From assembly GCA_963853835.1 (NCBI GenBank), contig OY970820.1, positions 17,039,373 through 17,103,372 of the forward strand: 64,000 nt of DNA, given 5' to 3'. Below the pieces are notes generated by a model. It searched no databases, was not told where the DNA came from, and worked only from the letters and a program-made list of their open reading frames with translations. Source of the stretch: Calendula officinalis (Eukaryota; Streptophyta; Magnoliopsida; Asterales; Asteraceae). Of the stretch, positions 24,594 to 36,079 are shown piece after piece (within the stretch, counting starts at the first letter, position 1; every line of letters begins with the position of its first letter). The position numbers and the translations under genes were made by a program.

Positions 24594-24935
24594 TAGGGGT
24601 GAGCATTTTGACCGAAAAAACCGAACTGAACCGATAACCGACCGAAACCGAACCGAACCGAAACCGATAACATGTTATCGGTTCGGTTTCGGTTTTGAAA
24701 ATTCACCGTTATCGGTTATCGGTTCTATCGGTTCGATTCGGTTCGGTTTTCGGAAAAGGATGAACATTTGGCCTAAAATAACCGGACCGAAACCGGACCG
24801 AACCGACACCGAACCGAACCGAAACCGATAACATGTTATCGGTTCGGTTTCGGTTTTGAAAATTCATCGTTATCGGTTATCGGTTCTATCGGTTCGGTTC
24901 GGTTCGGTTCGGTTTTGGCCCGATAAGCACCCCTA
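24594..24935. mobile_element. hAT-like MITE, 342 bp, perfect TSD
   Basis: Perfect 8-bp duplication GTTCTTAG (24586-24593 and 24936-24943). The ends are TAGGGGTGAGCA and, in reverse complement, TAGGGGTGCTTATCG. The body consists of ACCGAACCGA/TCGGTTCGGT words and contains two direct copies of a roughly 100-bp block. It lies inside the gag-only Ty3-type element. Confidence 0.9.
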
Positions 24936-25247
24936 GTTCTTAGTTGTGTACATGCACATGCGTGCTCAAGTTGTAACATTGTACGTAATGAAAGTGCATG
25001 TTTGGCTTTAGACTGAGATGTCTATTGTGGCCTTATGCTTTTTGTATTGAATCCTTACTTCAATATTTATTTGTTTATGCAAAAACCATAGAAAAATGAT
25101 ATTGTGAGATAATATTGGGATACAAGATCAGACCAAATGCTATTATCGCCAGTTTCATGCATGACCATGACATTCCACGTGCTTGGAAACATGTATTGAA
25201 AACATAAAGGAAAAAAATGACAGTAAAGACTATCGCACCTTGATAGG

Positions 25248-26936
25248 TCAGTTAATATTGGCTCCCTCATGTATCATGAGGATATGACCATCAGGTGGTC
25301 CGGGATGTTCTGTGTCTTCCCCCTTCTTTTGACAGGCATAACTCTTCTTAAGTGGAGGTTTATTTGCTTGCTGCTTAGCGCCAGGGACAAGGTGTTCTAG
25401 TTTGCCTTCTTCCAAAGCCCGCCTGATTTCCCTTTTTAGCTCTCTACAGACATTCGTGTCGTGTCCATGATCTTCATGGAAATCACAGTATTTATTCATG
25501 TTTTTCGTACCCGACCTATGCTCCATCTGGGGTGGAGGTGTGAAGGTAGCGCACACCTGCTCTGTTATCAAGATTTCTTTTGGTGTTTTGCTAAGAGCAC
25601 GCTCAGACGGATGTTTATCGTATGGGCCAAACCTCCGGTTGCTCCTTTCATCTCGTGGATGGTCACCAGTTAGAGCATCATGCCTGCGATCTGACGTGTC
25701 GGTCCATGACTTGCCGCCTACCTCTCTTGTCAGGGAGACAGTTTCTTTTGACCTTAGATAGTCATATGCCCTGTCCGTGGCTTCTTTGAAAGTAATTGGA
25801 GTTCTCTTGATTAACTTTTCTTGCAGTTGTCCTGGAAGCAAGGAGAGGGTAAAACCCGAAATTTGTTGGCTTTCGGGTAAGGTGACAATTTTCTGGCACT
25901 CCTGCGTGTAACGCTGAATGAAGTCGCGTAACCCCTCGCCTTCCCTTTGTCGCAGCAAATGTGCTTCTATATGAGTTCTCTGCTGCTTCTTTTGCTGGAT
26001 AAAGTGAGTCACAAATTTAGCCTTTAGATCTGCAAAGTCTTGAATACTCCTCTCCGGTAAGTCAGCAAACCAATCACGAGCGAAACCCTGCAACGTGCCA
26101 GGGAACATGTGACAAGCGACTGGGTCTAGCCATTTCTCTGTCATAATGGCCTGTTCAAAAAGAGCAAGGTGGTCATCAGGATCTCGTGTACCATCGTAAG
26201 TACCAACGATGGACGGAACTTTTTGTTTATCAGGGAGTGGGAATCGGGCCACCCAGTCACAGAACTTCGAACTAACTACCGACAAAGGCATAGTGGCTGC
26301 TCGGGGTGGGGCGGCTGCGGCCACGAGTGCTTGCAACACGCGCAACATGTCATTAGATGTGTCCTGTGGTGGATGTGGTGGTGGGGTGTGAATGGGTGGT
26401 TGTCTTAACCGCTCCAATAATTGTGACAACGGATCTACTGGTTGAACAACCGTTGGCTGCGGTGCTGGGCGCAACACCGCCACCAACTGAGACAACAGGT
26501 CCGATGAAGTAGGTGGTGGGGGAGGCGGTGGTGGCTGAGTACTCTGAGCCAACCTTCGGAGTAACTCCACAACTGGATCCTCCCGAACCCCCGGCATAGC
26601 GGCCTGTGGGAAGTTGGAAACAGGTTGCCTGACCGGATCCGTGCCATCCTCCTGAGAGCTTGTCTCGTGGGACAAAAGAGGCTGACATGAAGGGATGGAC
26701 GTCACTGGCTGTGGTGAGGTAAACGAACTTGATCCAACCAGCCTTGTGGAGAAAAGTGGACTTTTTAAAGAGGGATACCCTCGTGTCCTGACATCCGACA
26801 CCGTCCACTCAGAATCGACGTATGGTTCCATGATAGGACTAGGCGAGGTTATCACCGCCTCGGGTATAGTGGTAATCACGGTAGTGGTTATTAATGGCGA
26901 TGAAGAAGTGATCAGCGATGGCTGTGTATCCGCCAT
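25248..26936 (-). CDS. Retrotransposon Gag (capsid/nucleocapsid), intact
   Basis: An unbroken 562-codon frame. Residues 1-220 are low-complexity and proline-rich, with a PPPPPPPP block near 140. The retrotransposon gag domain lies at about 245-380 (GTRDPDDHLALFEQAI, WFADLP, FVTHFIQQ, LRDFIQRYTQE). A zinc-binding motif of the CX2HX4HX4C type (CDFHEDHGHDTNVC) is near 483-496. Gag packages the element RNA and forms the particle. The frame ends at 25248 with no protease after it; the next 1.9 kb holds only a MITE and the GC-rich island. Pol would have to come from a related element. Intact reading frame plus nearly identical LTRs suggest recent activity. Confidence 0.88.
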   Translation of the reverse strand: MADTQPSLITSSSPLITTTVITTIPEAVITSPSPIMEPYVDSEWTVSDVRTRGYPSLKSPLFSTRLVGSSSFTSPQPVTSIPSCQPLLSHETSSQEDGTDPVRQPVSNFPQAAMPGVREDPVVELLRRLAQSTQPPPPPPPPTSSDLLSQLVAVLRPAPQPTVVQPVDPLSQLLERLRQPPIHTPPPHPPQDTSNDMLRVLQALVAAAAPPRAATMPLSVVSSKFCDWVARFPLPDKQKVPSIVGTYDGTRDPDDHLALFEQAIMTEKWLDPVACHMFPGTLQGFARDWFADLPERSIQDFADLKAKFVTHFIQQKKQQRTHIEAHLLRQREGEGLRDFIQRYTQECQKIVTLPESQQISGFTLSLLPGQLQEKLIKRTPITFKEATDRAYDYLRSKETVSLTREVGGKSWTDTSDRRHDALTGDHPRDERSNRRFGPYDKHPSERALSKTPKEILITEQVCATFTPPPQMEHRSGTKNMNKYCDFHEDHGHDTNVCRELKREIRRALEEGKLEHLVPGAKQQANKPPLKKSYACQKKGEDTEHPGPPDGHILMIHEGANIN

Positions 26937-27000
26937 AGGAACGGTTGATTATTGAAAAAAAAAATTTGAGAAGTGAAACGCCGTTTAAAAACGTGTCCAC

Positions 27001-27011
27001 GGATGGCGCCA
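27001..27011 (-). other. Primer-binding site of gag-only element
   Basis: The minus strand reads TGGCGCCATCC one base after the 5' LTR. TGGCGCC is the primer-binding core common in Tat/Athila-type elements; I infer tRNA-Asp priming but did not align the full tRNA. Confidence 0.65.
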
Positions 27012-27012
27012 A

Positions 27013-27825
27013 TGTTCGAACAACGATTGTCAAACACGTGATGTGAACCTTGGATCTCCCGTGATAACCACAGTGCAAACCCAACAAGTTCTTGGCGAAC
27101 CTAGGGTGATCAAGGTTAAGTGTGAAAATGAAAGCGAGAGTGTACGAACTCTGTGCTTTAGGCTTTCTTGGTCTGTTTCAGTGTGTCCTCGACAATGAGT
27201 TGGACCATGTATTTATATGGCAGGTATATGGAACGTTGGCTCGTTATGACTGCAATAAAGTGGTCATGAAGCGCTATTATGAGGACGTCAATGATCGTGT
27301 AACGCCTTACTATTATGACTGCAATAAAGCAGTCATGAAGTGCCATTATGACTGGACGTCAGCCAATAAGACAGACGATGGCAACTTGACAGGCGCTGAC
27401 CATTACCATTTGGACAGGTGCTGACCATTTGGACAGGCGCTAACAACTTGACGGGCGCGCTGGCAATTTGACAGGCGCTGACCATTTGGACAGGCGCTGA
27501 CAACTTAGACATGCGCCGACAACTTGGACAGGCGCTGACAACTTTGACAGGCGCTGACAACTTTGACAGGCGCTGACAACTTGGACAGGCGCTGACAACT
27601 TTGACAGGCGCTGACAACTTTGACAGGCGCGCTGACAATTTGACAGGCGCTGACCATTTGGACAGGCGCTGACCATTTGGACAGGCGCTGACAACTTAGA
27701 CAGGCGCCGACAACTTGGACAGGCGCTGACAACTTTGACAGGCGCTGACAACTTGGACAGGCGCTGACAACTTGGATAGGCGATGACAACTTGGGCTTGG
27801 TTGTAGTAGCCCATCTTCATGTTTA
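27013..27825 (-). repeat. 5' LTR of gag-only Ty3-type element
   Basis: The right-hand LTR copy. It lacks the outer 48 bases present in the left copy; the sequence at 27826 onward (AGAAAAGGAAACGG) is unrelated. Contains the second minisatellite at about 27384-27791. Confidence 0.8.
27384..27791. repeat. LTR minisatellite, right copy
   Basis: The same number and order of 19-bp units as the left LTR, with two single-base differences, so the array was copied once by reverse transcription and has not changed length since. Confidence 0.9.
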
Positions 27826-28610
27826 AGAAAAGGAAACGGAAAAAGAACAATAATTAAAAAACTAAAATGATTCATATAAAATTCTGAAAATATGCAACAT
27901 TACTTTTTGGAAAAACCAATTGTTGCCGATTCAAAACTATTATCATATATAGTAATATATACATATTTCATCCCTATGGGTTCCGCCTATATCTGTTTGC
28001 ATTTCTTTAACTTGATAATTTCACTGAACATATATATGATTGAGGTGTTGTAACGAATTCCTCCCTGGTCCAAACGAGCTTGAAAGTAGTTAGATTTGGG
28101 GAACCTGTTTGAGCGTTTACTTTACCTTATATCAATTTTTAAAAATATATATAAAGCTTTTACATCTCTAATTTAAATCCCATTGTTGTCATTTTCATCA
28201 ATAATGGATAATAAGTTAGAGTAAAACATTCTAGAGTATGTTACTCAATGTTCGTAAGAGTTTTGTTTTATAAATATGTAAAATCCAAAGATAATGATAT
28301 TTACTTCATTTTACTTGGCAAAATTATTACAAAACCTCAGATACTTAACATGTCAAATAGAACTTGGCAACAGGTTCATTTAAACTAATTTTGGGTCTAT
28401 TTTGGACCTATAAAATGGGTTGATTTAAATATTTGTTGGTACCTGAATATATTTGGCTACTTTAATCTGAGATGTAGCCAACAAAATCATTGGTTTCCCC
28501 ACTTCGTTGAGAGATTACAACTCCCAAAATTGCATCTTTTGCCATTTCTATCGATTCATAACCATATGCCATCAACATATACACAGCAAAACTGAAATAA
28601 TTGGACTTCA
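27826..28610. other. Intergenic, nothing firm
   Basis: AT-rich. A minus-strand stretch at about 28475-28590 reads as a possible exon (AYGYESIEMAKDAILGVVIS), but I do not recognise it. Confidence 0.3.
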
Positions 28611-29190
28611 TGTTGCGTCCTAGATCCGGCAGCACGGATTAAACGGTTCCTGTAGCGAGAAGATCTGAAACAGGAAGCAACCCTAAGTCAAAGGTCCTCC
28701 GGAAGGGGCTTCCGGACGGACACTCCGATGCTTAAGTGAGTTATTCGGATCGACGTGAGGTCTATATGAATCAAACGAGTAAGTAAGTGAGTAATAAATG
28801 AAGTGTAGTAAATGTATCCTTCCCTGAAGCTGCCCATCATACATATATAGGCCTCCCGTTTGAGCGGGAAAATGGCTGAGTATTTTGAGCGGGAGAATAG
28901 AGTCTATGTTCCGCATCCTCCAAGGTCCGTCGGTCCTTAGCCTGAAGCAGACTCTTTTGTCCTTCGGACAAAAGGTGATTATCGATCTCGAGCCTCACCC
29001 GCATTAAATGCCTCCTAGTTTCCGAGATTACCTTTCCCTTAAAACTCGGTCACGCGTAGAGAGGGGTTTGGGACTTGTAGACTAATCATGACTTACCTCC
29101 GGAGCCTCTTGCGATCGATATTCTTTGTTTCGTCCTTCCGGAGGTCCGGGTACAAATGGATTCGTACCCTACCTCATTACTTCCCAATCA
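28611..29190 (-). repeat. Possible solo LTR
   Basis: About 580 bp less AT-rich than its flanks. It starts TGTTGCGTCC and ends CCCAATCA. It contains nested inverted repeats such as TCCGGAAGGGGCTTCCGGA at 28699-28717. On the minus strand the start TGATTGGGAAGTAATGAGG and the following GGGTACGAATCC look like a plant Ty3 LTR. No target duplication and no second copy were found. Confidence 0.4.
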
Positions 29191-30000
29191 AAGGTTCAAA
29201 ACTGATTTTGCAGATTATGCTTCTTATATCCACCGGAAGCTTCCTAAAAATCAAAAAACAACCAATATGAGTTATAGATTTGTTGTGGCTTGACCCATTG
29301 ACTGCTTCAATTTACCTAAAAATAGAAATCACAAGCCATGGTGACCAATTAACTTAAACCATTAAAAATAATCAACTAATATCGTTACAAAGTAATTGAA
29401 AAGATGAAAACCTAGATACAAAAACCATAAAAAATAATGTTTAAAAATAATCAAAAACACAGAAACAAGCCTAAAAATAAAACAAAACAAAACACTACTT
29501 ATCACAAATGCCAAACAAAAGGTAGCATTTTGAGTTGTCAATTTCATACCTTCAAATCCATCATATGTTTGAGTCTTATAATAATATGAGGTGCATTTGA
29601 ACAGTGAAAGAGTGTTGACTTCTACAATTTTGAATGAATTTGGCCACCTGAAAATCTATCATCTATATTCCTGTTAAATGAAAGGATTTCAAATCCTGAT
29701 TTGTCTAATAATCCACGTTTGATGATGAATCATAATGACAAGTCACCCTTTGCCTGCCATCTGTTACTTCCACATGCCACTTGGACAGCCACTTGTGCAG
29801 CCTCAGTTCAAAAACGCCACATGTCAGCCACATACACGTGCAACCGTTTTGAATTTTCAATTTTTGGTTGAAATGAATGTGTCTCATTTTGTTCGGTGGT
29901 TGAGGTGATACCCACTATTCCGGATTAGTGGGGGAAATCAGTTTTCAAACCGTATCTGAGTGAGAAAATTTAGGGGTTGTTCAATCTTATATTCTACATA
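29191..30000. other. Intergenic, nothing recognised
   Basis: No plausible exon or shared repeat. This would be the left flank of the copia insertion; its continuation lies at 43436. Confidence 0.4.
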
Positions 30001-30005
30001 ACACG

Positions 30006-30440
30006 TGTTGTGACGTGACACTGATGTGTAGAAATTTAATCAAGAGAATGTAAATATGCGACACAGAGATTTACGTGGTTCGGCAAATTGCCTACATCCA
30101 CGGGCGAAGAGCATCTTAAGTTTTCACTATCAAACTTGACAATTACAAGTATAGACTCATATGTTACACTCACTTTCCAAAACCACTTACACTCAAGAAC
30201 ACTCTCACTATTATCTTTCTTACTCCACTCTTACACACACATGTTTCTACAAGAGGAATGACAATACAAGAAAGAAGAGAGGTAATTGTTTTGGTGTGTC
30301 ATGAACTGAGCTCCGTATGTGGTATTTATAGGAAACCAAGGAGTAGAAATTGTGGTCATAAACTTCTTCAATATGAGCCACACAAATTTCTTTAAATCTC
30401 AGTCATATCATCATGTCAAGAAATTCAACTATGTCCCACA
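30006..30440 (-). repeat. 3' LTR of the copia element
   Basis: On the minus strand it starts TGTGGGACAT and ends CACAACA. Adjacent at 30441-30452 is the minus-strand purine tract AAGGTGGAGATT. Confidence 0.9.
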
Positions 30441-30510
30441 AATCTCCACCTTGGTTGAAATTTTCACATAGCTTCAACTCCGTTGCTCTCCACCATGTCT
30501 CTCAGTTGCT

Positions 30511-33500
30511 TCAGACTCCAATCAAGTTCAGACAGTGTCTGAATTTGATTCCTGAGACTGGTTTGGTCATCATATCTGCCGGGTTTTCTGTTGTGGATAT
30601 CTTTTCAACTTTAACAGTTTCATGCTCCACAATATCTCTGATAAAATGCAACTGAACATCAATGTGCTTCGTTCTTTCATGATACATTGAATTCTTCGTC
30701 AAATGTATAACACTTTGACTATCACAATACACGATTGTTTCTTTCAGTTGTACGCCCAACTCATTTACCAATCCTTGCAACCAGATAGCTTCTTTTACAT
30801 CTTCTGTTGCGGCGATGTACTATGCTTCAGTTGTTGACAAAGCAACAATGGATTGTAATGTTGCTTTCCAACTGATAGTACAACCGTAAAGGGTAAAGAC
30901 ATACCCGGTTAGAGATCTCCGCTTATCCAAATCTCCAGCAAAATCTGAGTCCACGTATCCAGTAATTTTACTTCCAGCATCTTTGAATTTTCCATAGACC
31001 AAGCCTACATTAGTAGTACCTTTTAAATAGCGTAAAATCCACTTTACAGCATGCCAGTGAATTTTACCAGGCTTTGCCATGTACCTGCTTACCACACTAA
31101 TTGCTTGTGCAATATCGGGTCTTGTACATACCATTGCATACATGAGACTTCCAACGGCACTAGCATATGGTACATGAGACATCTGTTTCACCTCTTCTTC
31201 ATTCTTCGGTGATAACGCTGCTGAAAGTTTGAAATGAGCCGCCAAGGGAGTAGTGACGGGTTTAGCATTTGGCATGCCAAAATGTTCCAGTACCTTCTCA
31301 AGGTACTTCTTCTGTGACAAGAATAATGTGCCACCTTTTCTGTCCCGGTGTATTTCCATTCCAAGTATTTTCTTTGCAGCTCCCAAATCTTTCATTTCAA
31401 GTCCCCCATTTAATTGAGATTTCAAACTATTGATTTCAGACATGTTATTACAAGCAATCGACATGTCATCGACATATAGCAACAAGTATATATAGGAGCC
31501 ATCCTTCAGCTTCTTATAGTAGACACAACTATCATACTTGCTCCTACAGTAGCCATTTCCAATCATGAAATTATCAAACCGCTTGTACCACTGTCTAGGA
31601 GACTGTTTGAGACCATATAAAGATTTCTTGAGTAGACAAACATGATCTTCTTTTCCTTTAACTTGGAAACCCTCAGGTTGTTGCATATAGATTGTTTCCT
31701 CCAGTTCACCATGCAAAAACGCAGTTTTGACATCAAGTTGCTCCAGCTCTAGATTGAGGCTAGCAACAATAGCAAGTAATGTACGAATTGAATTGTACTT
31801 TACCACGGGAGAGAAAACTTCATTGTAATAAATGCCTTCTCTCTGTGTATAACCTTTTGCCACTAGACGAGCTTTGAATCTTGCATCTTCAACTCCAGGG
31901 GTTCCTTCTTTTCTTTTGAAGATCCATTTACTTCCAACAATCTTTTGATTCTTTGGTTTTTCAACAATTTCCCATGTGTGATTTTTGTGAAGAGATTCAA
32001 TCTCTTCTATCATTGTAGTAGTCCACTGAGCTGATTCTTTGCCACTGATGGCTTCTTTGTATGATTGTGGCTCGTAACTATCAATTTCATCAGCAACGTT
32101 GAGGGCATAGGAGACTAGATCTGCATAACCAAACCTCTGGGGAGGTTTTATCTCTCTCCTATGCCTATCTCTGGCTAACTGATAGTGTTGTAGTTGCAAT
32201 GGGCTTGCTCCTTCACTTGAATTTGGTTGTCTTCTTGATCAAGTGATTTTTCTTTTGAAGGCTCCACCTCAAGTTCCACTTTACTTGCGGCATTTTCATC
32301 TTTGTTTTCATTCGACGACTCTTCTTGTGGTTTTAGCATCGCAACTTCATTGAATGTCACATCCCTGCTAATAATGCATTTCCTTTTCTCTGGACACCAT
32401 AACTTGTATCCTTATACTCCATCAGGATATCCAAGAAAAATGCATTTTAGTGCCCTAGGCTCAAGTTTACATTCTTTAACATGAGCGTATGCAGGACAAC
32501 CAAATATTCTCAGGTTCGCATAGTTAGCAGGGATACCTGACCACATTTCTTCTGGCGTCTTGAGACCCGTGGCGACTGATGGACATCTGTTGATCAAGTA
32601 ACATGTTGTGGCGACAGCTTTAGCCCAGAACTCTTTAGATAAACCAACATTTGATAACACATATCTGGTTCTTTCCAGCAGAGTTTTGTTCATTCGTTCG
32701 GCAAGCCCATTTTGTTGTGGCGTATGTCTTACTGTATGGTGTCTGGAAATACCGTGATCTGTGCATAAATTTTCAAATTCACCACTGCAAAACTCCAAAC
32801 CGTTATCAGTCCTTAGTCGCTTGATCTGCTTTCCCGTCTGCTTTTCAATCAAGGTTTTCCATTGTTTGAACTTGACAAAGACTTCACTTTTATGTTTTAA
32901 AATGAAGATCCAAACCTTCCTTGAATAATCATCAATGAAGGTTAACATATACCTTCCTCCACCGAGAGAAGGTACTTGAGAAGGACCCCACACATCGGAA
33001 TGTATGTAATCCAAAGTGCTCTTCGTCTGATGAGCAGCAGTGGTGAACTTCACTCGACATTGTTTTCCAAATACACAATGTTCACAGAAGTCCAACTTCC
33101 CAACTTGTTGGCCACAGAGTAGCCCTTGCTTTCTCAGTTCTACCAAGCCTCTCTTACTAACATGCCCCATCCTTAGATGCCATAACTTGGTAACATCTAG
33201 ATCGGCAGTTGATGAGATTGCAGTTGTTCCTGTAACTGTACGTCCTTGTAGTACGTAGAGGTATTTTCTTTCTTACCTTTCATCATAGTAAGGGAACCTT
33301 TAGATACTCTTATAGCTCCACCTTCACCTTTGTAGCTATAACCTTTTGAATCTAGCGTTCCCAAAGAGATCCAAAATTTTCTTTAATTCTGGAACACGCC
33401 TAACATCTGTCAATGTTCTCACGATCCCATCAAACATCTTGATTTTGATTGTGCCAATGCCCACAACCTTACATGGTAAATTATTTCCTAAGAGAACCGT

Positions 33501-34408
33501 ACCCCCACCTATTGATTGGTAAGTAGTAAACCAATGTTTATTAGGGCACATGTGATATGAACACCCAGAATCAAGAATCCACTCATTATTTGAGTCGAAT
33601 TCTGAGACTATGAGAGCGTCAGCACTTTCATAGCCATCTGCTACAGCCGCATTTCCAGATTCAAAGACTTTCTCCTTGCCTTTACGATCTGGACAATCTC
33701 TTCTGAGATGTCCTTCCTTATGACAATGGTAACATTTAAACTTTCTAGGTCAAGATTTGGATCTAGACTTAGATTTGCCTCTTCTACCGTCTTGGTATCT
33801 TCTGTCTGTTCTCCCTCTAACAAAGAGACTTTCAGCGGATCCTTCAGTTTTACTCTCTGACACCCTTTTCTTCAGCTCCTTCGAGTTTAGCGCAGCTTTA
33901 ACCTCTTCCATAGTAAGAGTTCACGACCGTACATCATTGTATCAATGAAATGATCGTACGAGCTTGGTAAAGAACATAATAGAATAATTGCTTGATCTTC
34001 TTCATCGATTTTAACATCGATATTTCTTAGATCAAGGATGACTTTGTTAAATTCATCTATATGTTCTTTAATCGGCTTTCCCTCCTGCATTTGAAGAGTA
34101 TATATCTTATTCTTTAAATACAGTCTATTGGTGAGTGACTTCGTCATGTACAGACTTTCCAGCTTCAACCACAGCGAGGCAGCTGTTGTTTCTTCAGACA
34201 CTTCTCGCAGTACTTCATCTCCAGGCACTGTGTGCCTTTTCCAAAATTTCGTCTTTTTCGGTATTTGGCATAGTTTCCGGCAATGCATCTCTTCCTTTCA
34301 AAGCTTTTGAAAGCCTTGATGAACCAGTAATGCACGCATTTTCACTCGCCACATACTAAAGTCATGTTGACCATTAAATTTCTCCACATCAAACTTGGCA
34401 CTAGCCAT
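30511..34408 (-). pseudogene. Ty1/copia gag-pol polyprotein, broken
   Basis: Order on the minus strand: gag from an ATG at 34408, a CCHC knuckle (CYHCHKEGHLRRDC) at about 33741-33680, a protease region, integrase with its HHCC zinc motif and LRTDNGLEF (33170-32412), RT with YVDDM (32199-30820), and RNase H ending near 30511. Integrase before RT marks it as Ty1/copia. Lesions I can see: a frame change or stop early in gag near 34300, frame changes around 33740-33890, a TAA in the integrase-RT linker at about 32412, a frame change near 32195, and a TAG replacing a glutamate codon at the start of the RNase H tail (30820). No intact protein can be made. Confidence 0.92.
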
Positions 34409-34560
34409 AATTTCGTATGACTAATAATATATATAAACTAGGACCTCTTTGCCACTTTTTTAAAAACAAGAATAATTCTTTTCTCATGTGGAAGATCAGT
34501 CAATGCTGCAACCACAGAGCATAATAAGAATATATTCAACTTTTGACGGCGGGCAACCAA

Positions 34561-34574
34561 GAGCTCTGATACCA
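34561..34574 (-). other. Primer-binding site of the copia element
   Basis: The minus strand reads TGGTATCAGAGCTC three bases after the 5' LTR, complementary to initiator tRNA-Met. Confidence 0.85.
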
Positions 34575-34577
34575 GTT

Positions 34578-34819
34578 TGTTGTGACGTGACACTGATGTG
34601 TAGAAATTTAATCAAGAGAATATAAATATGCGACACAGAGATTTACGTGGTTTGGCAAATTGCCTACATCCACGGGCGAAGAGCAGCTTAAGTTTTCACT
34701 ATCAAACTTGACAATTACAAGTATAGACTCATATGTTACACTCACTTTCCAAAACCACTTAAACTCAAGAACACTCTCACTATTATCTTTCTTACTCCAC
34801 TCTTAAACACACATGTTTC
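34578..34819 (-). repeat. 5' LTR of copia element, inner piece
   Basis: Corresponds to the first 242 bases (plus-strand order) of the 30006-30440 LTR. The remainder lies at 43238-43430 beyond the nested insertion, whose target duplication GTTTC is 34815-34819. Confidence 0.9.
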
Positions 34820-35951
34820 TGAAGGAATTATGTGCACAGTTGGTCAACCTATGATGATACATCCATGCCTACGAAACACTTAAGGGTCACACCGGTGAGT
34901 GCATGTAATACGAACAAGTTATTCAACGATACTACGAAGAGGAATGATTCATAATAGTCATTATGAATCAGTTAAGTATTAAGTTAAGTTTAACTTATTA
35001 CTAGATTAGTTTAACTAACTAATTAATACAAGTAGTTGTACATTTACTAGTTAAGTAAATTTACAATGTATTAGTTATAGATTATGATATGATTTAAAGC
35101 TATTAAATCATATAGTAATTGGATAATGTTATTGTATAAATTATATAAAGGTTATTATATAATTAACTATTAAAAGTATAAATACAAGTGTATAAGGGTA
35201 CCGAAATTATAGTGTGTTAATACTAGATATTTGATAGTTAAGTGCAATGATAATAAACTAGTTAAAACTATAAGGGATGGAAGTATAAAAAGAAGTTTAA
35301 TTAAGAAGTTAATCTTAATTAAACTAGAAGGGTTTTAAGTGTAACATCTTCTATTATAAATAGAAGGCTTATGCTAAACCCTAGATGTGGATTCTTTACA
35401 CCTTAAACTCGAAATCCTTGCCCCCTTTCCTCTCATTCGGCCGAAGCCACAAACACAAGAACACAAGCTTGTGTTCTTCGTGTTCTTCGTTCGTTCTTCG
35501 TGTTCTTCGAGTTTCGAAGATCTAAGATCGTTGCAAGTGATCAACTAGAAGGTCGTTCGTCGTGTTCATCATCAGTGGACTTATCTTAAGCATTAACCTA
35601 AGGTATGTTTCATGGAACACATCTTCTTCTTCTCCTCTTGTTCGAAGTCGAACCAAGAACCCTAGGGTTCTTGGTAGTAGTCGACGAACACACACAAGTA
35701 TGTGTGTGTGTTCGAGTTCTTCGTACAAGGTTTCTTTCTTGTTAACCTAATCTAGTTTTCCAACATCCCAATCCTTTAGGATTTAAGGATTAGGTTTAAT
35801 CCCAGTTCCGCATTTAGGGATTAAATCAGCTAGTTAGTTTAAACCGGTCAAGAACAAGTTCATGTTCTTGGTCAGTCATGGTTCGAACTCGTGTACTAGG
35901 TGGTCGACCCAAGTGGTTGATCAGTTGCATGGTGCGTAGTAAATCCCTACA
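34820..35951 (+). repeat. 5' LTR of nested gag-only element
   Basis: Contains a TTCTTCGTG simple repeat at about 35474-35515. Lacks a 13-base segment present in the 3' LTR near 42457. Confidence 0.9.
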
Positions 35952-35952
35952 G

Positions 35953-35964
35953 TGGTATCAGAGC
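35953..35964 (+). other. Primer-binding site, tRNA-iMet type
   Basis: TGGTATCAGAGC, one base after the 5' LTR. Confidence 0.88.
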
Positions 35965-36079
35965 GTTGGTTTAGAAATCTAGACTAGATTAACAAAGGTT
36001 GTTTGTTTACTTTAATTTACAAGTTTTTTTTTGTTTCAAGTTTTTCTTCTTTCTTCTTCATGTTTTTCGAAAAAAGAGG

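Larger units (their letters stand above)
22467..27825 (-). mobile_element. Gag-only Ty3-type LTR element
   Basis: Two 813-bp direct repeats (22467-23279 and 27013-27825) enclose a primer-binding site, one intact gag frame and about 1.9 kb without any protease, RT, RNase H or integrase. Orientation is minus: the 5' LTR is on the right, followed by the PBS at 27011-27001 and gag at 26936-25248. A purine-rich GGGGGCATGA on the minus strand (23338-23329) fits the polypurine tract and suggests the 3' LTR really extends to 23327 (861 bp), so the 5' LTR would lack its first 48 bases. The LTRs differ by only six substitutions that I could find. No target duplication is visible. Known groups of this kind are the TR-GAG elements; the gag type points to the Tat/Athila-like lineages. 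Confidence 0.82.

Noticed and set aside
26169..26955. Plus-strand frames opposite the gag gene
   Set aside because: Shadows of the 562-codon minus-strand gag, which carries the recognisable domain and zinc motif.
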